Shown piece after piece: positions 61,023 to 64,000 of a stretch of DNA of 64,000 bases. Within the stretch, counting starts at the first letter, position 1. The number at the start of each line of letters is the position of its first letter. Location: positions 1 through 64,000 of the forward strand of contig NZ_NIQU01000011.1 of assembly GCF_002741105.1 (NCBI RefSeq), in the 5' to 3' direction. The stretch is from Pseudomonas sediminis. Its GTDB lineage: Bacteria; Pseudomonadota; Gammaproteobacteria; Pseudomonadales; Pseudomonadaceae. The position numbers and the translations under genes were made by a program. Under the pieces are notes generated by a model. That model did no database searches, had not been told where the DNA came from, and was given only the letters and a program-made list of their open reading frames with translations.

Positions 61023-61803
61023 CAGACTTCCCCTGCTTGTGAGGCTCTCCACGCACGGCCTTCTCTGTCTCGGTAAGGATGCCGCGCAGGATATTCATCT
61101 CCAACTTGCTCACCGCACTGCGCCCATAAAGCCGACGCAAGCGAGTCATCAGGTGCCGCGGCCTCTGCGGATCGAGAAAACCGATCATCACCAGAACGCG
61201 ACGCAAATGTCCGTAGAAGGACTCCAGCTCATCTGCCGTCGCCGCCTGCGAATTGCGCATCGTCGTCGCCTCCAGCTTCTCCGCCTTGGTCGGCAGACTC
61301 GAAGCGGCCAACCAGGCCATACGCACTTCATAGGCCAGCACCTGCACCGCCGCCGCCAGGTTCAGCGAACTGAACTCAGGGTTGGACGGGATGTGCACGT
61401 GGTATTGACATCGCTGTAGTTCCTCGTTGGTCAAACCGGCGTATTCACGACCGAACACCAACGCCACTTCGCTACCAGCAGCAGCCTGCTCACAACTGGT
61501 CACGCCGCATTCACGCGGATCCAGCAGCGGCCAGGGAATACGCCGATCACGCGCACTGGTGCCAATCACCAGAGTGCAACCGACCAGCGCCTCTTCAAGA
61601 CTAACAACGACCTGCGCAGCATCCAGCACGTCGGTCGCACCGGACGCGCGCGCCACCGCGCCGGCACTGGGAAAATCCTCCGGCTCGACCAGCACCAGGC
61701 GCGACAGGCCCATGTTTTTCATCGCCCGCGCAGCACCGCCGATATTGCCCGGATGACTGGTGCCCACCAAAACGACGCGAATATTGTCCAGCAACGCAGA
61801 CAC
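61015..61803 (-). CDS. trmJ: tRNA/rRNA methyltransferase TrmJ
   Basis: TrmJ is a SPOUT enzyme that 2'-O-methylates position 32 of tRNAs. The 262-residue protein starts at GTG. The knot motifs are visible: VLVGTSHPGNIGGAARAMKN, LVIGTSARDRRIPWPL, VALVFGREYAGLTNEELQ and HIPSNPEFSSLNLAAAVQVL. A C-terminal helical tail (about 180-262) is present. It is divergent from suhB. Confidence 0.94.
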   Translation of the reverse strand: MSALLDNIRVVLVGTSHPGNIGGAARAMKNMGLSRLVLVEPEDFPSAGAVARASGATDVLDAAQVVVSLEEALVGCTLVIGTSARDRRIPWPLLDPRECGVTSCEQAAAGSEVALVFGREYAGLTNEELQRCQYHVHIPSNPEFSSLNLAAAVQVLAYEVRMAWLAASSLPTKAEKLEATTMRNSQAATADELESFYGHLRRVLVMIGFLDPQRPRHLMTRLRRLYGRSAVSKLEMNILRGILTETEKAVRGEPHKQGKSDV

Positions 61804-61938
61804 TCTCAGAAACGATTAGGGGCAACGATCTTACCCAAGCCCTTGTGTGATTGCCATGCGGGGTACAGACGGCGCTTCATCGACACCGGTTTTCTGCTAA
61901 CATGGCCGGCTTTCTTTAACGTCCCAGGTGAACCTCCC

Positions 61939-62754
61939 ATGCAGCCCATGCTGAATATCGCCCTGCGCGCCGCTCGCAGCGCCGGTGAAATGATCTTTCG
62001 CTCCATCGAGCGCCTGGATGTCATCTCGGTAGACGAGAAGGATGCCAAGGATTACGTCACCGAGGTCGACAAGGCCGCCGAGCTGATGATCGTCCAAGCC
62101 ATTCGCAAGGCCTACCCGACCCACAGCTTCCTGGGCGAAGAAGGTGGCGTGCTTGAGGGCAGCGGCGATGGCGCCGACTACCAGTGGATCATCGACCCGC
62201 TGGACGGCACCACCAACTTCATTCGCGGCGTTCCGCACTTCGCCATCAGCATCGCCTGCAAATACCGCGGCCGCCTCGAGCACGCCATCGTTCTCGACCC
62301 GGTGCGCCAGGAAGAATTCACCGCTAGCCGTGGCCGTGGCGCCGCCCTCAATGGCCGCCGCCTGCGCGTGAGCAACCGTAAGAGCCTGGACGGCGCACTG
62401 CTGGGCACCGGCTTCCCGTTCCGCAACGAGCAACTGGATAACCTCGAGAACTACCTGGGCATGTTCCGCAGCCTGGTCGGCCAGACGGCCGGTGTACGCC
62501 GCGCCGGTGCCGCCAGCCTGGATCTGGCTTATGTCGCAGCCGGCCGCTACGACGCCTTCTGGGAGTTCGGCCTGTCTGAGTGGGACATGGCAGCTGGCGC
62601 CCTGCTGATTCAGGAAGCAGGCGGCTTGGTCAGCGATTTCACTGGCGGCCACGAATTCCTCGAGAAAGGCCAGATCGTTGCCGGTAACACCAAATGCTTC
62701 AAGGCCGTACTGACCGCGATCCAGCCACACCTGGCACCCTCGATGAAGCGCTAA
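61939..62754 (+). CDS. suhB: Inositol monophosphatase family protein SuhB
   Basis: From MQPMLNIALRAARSAGEMIF it has 271 residues. Metal-binding motifs are FLGEEGGVLE and WIIDPLDGTTNFIRGVPHF, then SEWDMAAGALLIQEAGG. SuhB dephosphorylates inositol phosphates and, in enterics, also joins the rRNA antitermination complex; in P. aeruginosa it affects virulence regulation. The upstream extension to 61753 overlaps trmJ and is rejected. A very strong terminator follows. Confidence 0.94.
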   Translation: MQPMLNIALRAARSAGEMIFRSIERLDVISVDEKDAKDYVTEVDKAAELMIVQAIRKAYPTHSFLGEEGGVLEGSGDGADYQWIIDPLDGTTNFIRGVPHFAISIACKYRGRLEHAIVLDPVRQEEFTASRGRGAALNGRRLRVSNRKSLDGALLGTGFPFRNEQLDNLENYLGMFRSLVGQTAGVRRAGAASLDLAYVAAGRYDAFWEFGLSEWDMAAGALLIQEAGGLVSDFTGGHEFLEKGQIVAGNTKCFKAVLTAIQPHLAPSMKR

Positions 62755-62765
62755 GCTTCCGTCGA

Positions 62766-62803
62766 GCAATAAAAAAACGCCCCGAGGGGCGTTTTTTTAT
62801 TGC
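62766..62803. terminator. Bidirectional terminator after suhB
   Basis: An 18-bp perfect stem with a GA loop, seven A on one side and seven T on the other, separates suhB from the convergent glycine-zipper gene. Confidence 0.95.
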
Positions 62804-62812
62804 TCCAGATTC

Positions 62813-63355
62813 TTACTGGGCCTGCTGCACCAGTACCAGTTCACCCTGCTTGTTGACCGGGATACGACTGCCCGGATCACGATCCATGCGCACGTTGCCG
62901 ACCTTCTCACCCAGCTGGTACTTCACGTCATAGCCCACCAGCTTCTCGCTGGTATCGGTCACGGTGTTACAGCGGGTTTCGGTGGTGGTATAGGTGTCAC
63001 GCTGCTGCATGCCCTCCTGAACCTTGTTGCCGGCATAACCGCCGCCAACTGCACCGGCTACCGTAGCGATCTTCTTGCCAGTGCCGCCGCCGATCTGGTT
63101 ACCCAACAGACCACCTGCGATGGCGCCGATAGCAGTACCGGCAATCTGGTGCTGATCCTGCACCGGACGCTGACGGGTAACCGCCACGTCCTTGCACACT
63201 TCGCGCGGCGTTTTCACGGTTTCATTGATCGGGGTTACGGCCAGCACCTCTGCATAGTCCGGACCACGATCAACCAGGCTGTACGTAGCGACAGCGCCAC
63301 CAGCGGTCACACCCACAGCACCCAGTACGGCACCTACCAACAGTGATTTATTCAT
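62813..63355 (-). CDS. Glycine-zipper 2TM envelope protein
   Basis: The 180-residue protein has a signal-anchor-like start (MNKSLLVGAVLGAVGVTAGG) and a glycine-zipper segment at about 70-110 (AGTAIGAIAGGLLGNQIGGG and VAGAVGGGYAGNKVQEG). The C-terminal region has a Cys (ETRCNTV) matched by one at REVCKDV, and ends in an all-beta region (LVGYDVKYQLGEKVG). It belongs to the Rick_17kDa/glycine-zipper 2TM family of outer-membrane or periplasmic proteins with structural or stress roles. AGGAG precedes ATG. Confidence 0.82.
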   Translation of the reverse strand: MNKSLLVGAVLGAVGVTAGGAVATYSLVDRGPDYAEVLAVTPINETVKTPREVCKDVAVTRQRPVQDQHQIAGTAIGAIAGGLLGNQIGGGTGKKIATVAGAVGGGYAGNKVQEGMQQRDTYTTTETRCNTVTDTSEKLVGYDVKYQLGEKVGNVRMDRDPGSRIPVNKQGELVLVQQAQ

Positions 63356-63411
63356 TTTTTGTGTCTCCTAGGCTCGGCGACTCGCGCCCGTCTCCCTGCC
63401 TAGGACAGCAA

Positions 63412-63444
63412 AAAGCCGCGACAAGTTCGACTTGCCGCGGCTTT
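63412..63444 (-). terminator. Terminator after secF
   Basis: A 14-bp stem with one mismatch (AAAGCCGCG outer part) and a five-base loop lies 30 bases after the secF stop. Confidence 0.85.
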
Positions 63445-63473
63445 CGCTGGCTTTCATGAAGCCCATCACAACA

Positions 63474-64000
63474 TCACGGACGACCGTCGTCAGCCTCAGC
63501 CTCGACCACAGGAGGAATCAAATCCTCCACGCTGAGCTTCAGCCACACCAGCACCGTGGCGCCGATGTAGACCGACGAGTAGGTGCCTACCACTACACCG
63601 ACCAACAGAGTCAGCGCGAAGGCTGCCAGCACGTCACCGCCGAAGAACAGCAACGCCAGCAAGGCCAGCGCAGTGGACAACGAAGTAGCGATCGTCCGCA
63701 GAAGGGTCTGGGTGATCGAAACGTCGATGTTCTCGATCAACGAGGTCTTGCGCAGTACACGGAAGTTCTCACGAATACGGTCGTAGATGATGATGGTGTC
63801 GTTGAGCGAGTAACCGATCATCGCCAGCACCGCCGCCAGCACCGTCAGGTCGAACGGAACCTGGAAGAACGCCAGCACACCCAGGGTGATCACCACGTCG
63901 TGCACCAGCGACGCGATCGCACCAACACCAAACTTCCACTGAAAGCGAAAAGCCAGGTAGAGCATGATCCCGCCCAGCGCCAGGAGCATGGCAATGCCGC
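63474..64000 (-). CDS. secF: Protein translocase subunit SecF, C-terminal part
   Basis: The frame is open to the right edge; about 175 residues of the C-terminal half are in the window and the start lies outside. The SecD/SecF export motifs are visible: LVHDVVITLGVLAFFQVPFD, IGYSLNDTIIIYDRIREN, and the Gly/Val-rich last helices (LLVGVVVGTYSSVYIGATVL). SecF with SecD uses proton motive force to pull proteins through SecYEG. Upstream secD is expected beyond the window. Confidence 0.95.
   Translation of the reverse strand, partial: GIAMLLALGGIMLYLAFRFQWKFGVGAIASLVHDVVITLGVLAFFQVPFDLTVLAAVLAMIGYSLNDTIIIYDRIRENFRVLRKTSLIENIDVSITQTLLRTIATSLSTALALLALLFFGGDVLAAFALTLLVGVVVGTYSSVYIGATVLVWLKLSVEDLIPPVVEAEADDGRP

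Overview
The window is chromosomal DNA from a high-GC gammaproteobacterium, almost certainly a Pseudomonas in the broad sense, perhaps of the mendocina/oleovorans/alcaligenes branch. The gene order (xerD, rpsP-rimM-trmD-rplS, ffh, purT, purL, mltF, tadA, guaBA, xseA, leuA, der-bamB-yfgM-hisS-ispG-rodZ-pilF-rlmN-ndk, isc operon, cysE, trmJ, suhB, secF) matches what I recall of the core P. aeruginosa chromosome. REP-type palindromes, a DUF2790 protein and PilF support this. I see no rRNA, tRNA, CRISPR array, prophage or intact insertion sequence.

Layout. 1-12.8 kb is housekeeping: recombinase XerD, a thioesterase, the ribosomal protein/tRNA methyltransferase operon, the signal recognition particle protein, a CcsA-like membrane protein and CNNM transporter, purT, small metabolic enzymes (carbonic anhydrase-like, two NUDIX hydrolases, L,D-transpeptidase) and a CDGSH iron-sulfur protein. 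12.9-18.9 kb holds purL and the lytic transglycosylase mltF. 18.9-26.4 kb is the one clearly accessory block: a glycine-rich autotransporter and a two-component system, with long gene-poor spacers. It is bounded by a 3' fragment of tadA on the left and a decayed 3' fragment of mltF on the right; the intact copies lie just outside. 26.4-31.8 kb returns to the core (tadA, multicopper oxidase, guaA, guaB) with a 194-bp inverted-repeat element wedged against the guaB stop codon.

31.9-36.2 kb holds a TonB-dependent siderophore receptor with a Fur-box-like site, a zinc-ribbon protein, and a divergent PACE efflux/LysR pair. 36.2-42.6 kb has xseA, an M23 peptidase whose N-terminus is encoded by a REP element, a mechanosensitive channel, a glutathione transferase and leuA. 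42.7-45.2 kb carries an omega-amidase and its probable partner aminotransferase. From 61.8 down to 45.3 kb nearly everything is on the minus strand in tightly packed operons: trmJ-cysE; iscRSUA-hscBA-fdx-iscX; ndk-rlmN-pilF-rodZ-ispG-hisS-yfgM-bamB-der. The right edge has suhB, a glycine-zipper envelope protein and the 3' part of secF.

How the parts fit. Most genes serve translation, purine synthesis (purT, purL, guaA, guaB), iron-sulfur assembly (isc genes, whose product clusters are needed by ispG and rlmN) and envelope biogenesis (bamB, yfgM, rodZ, pilF, mltF, secF). The accessory block looks like a surface-protein cassette with its own regulator. It is the best candidate for something undescribed, together with the CDGSH protein carrying an apparent His-to-Cys ligand swap, the 194-bp element at guaB, and the REP-coded protein N-terminus.
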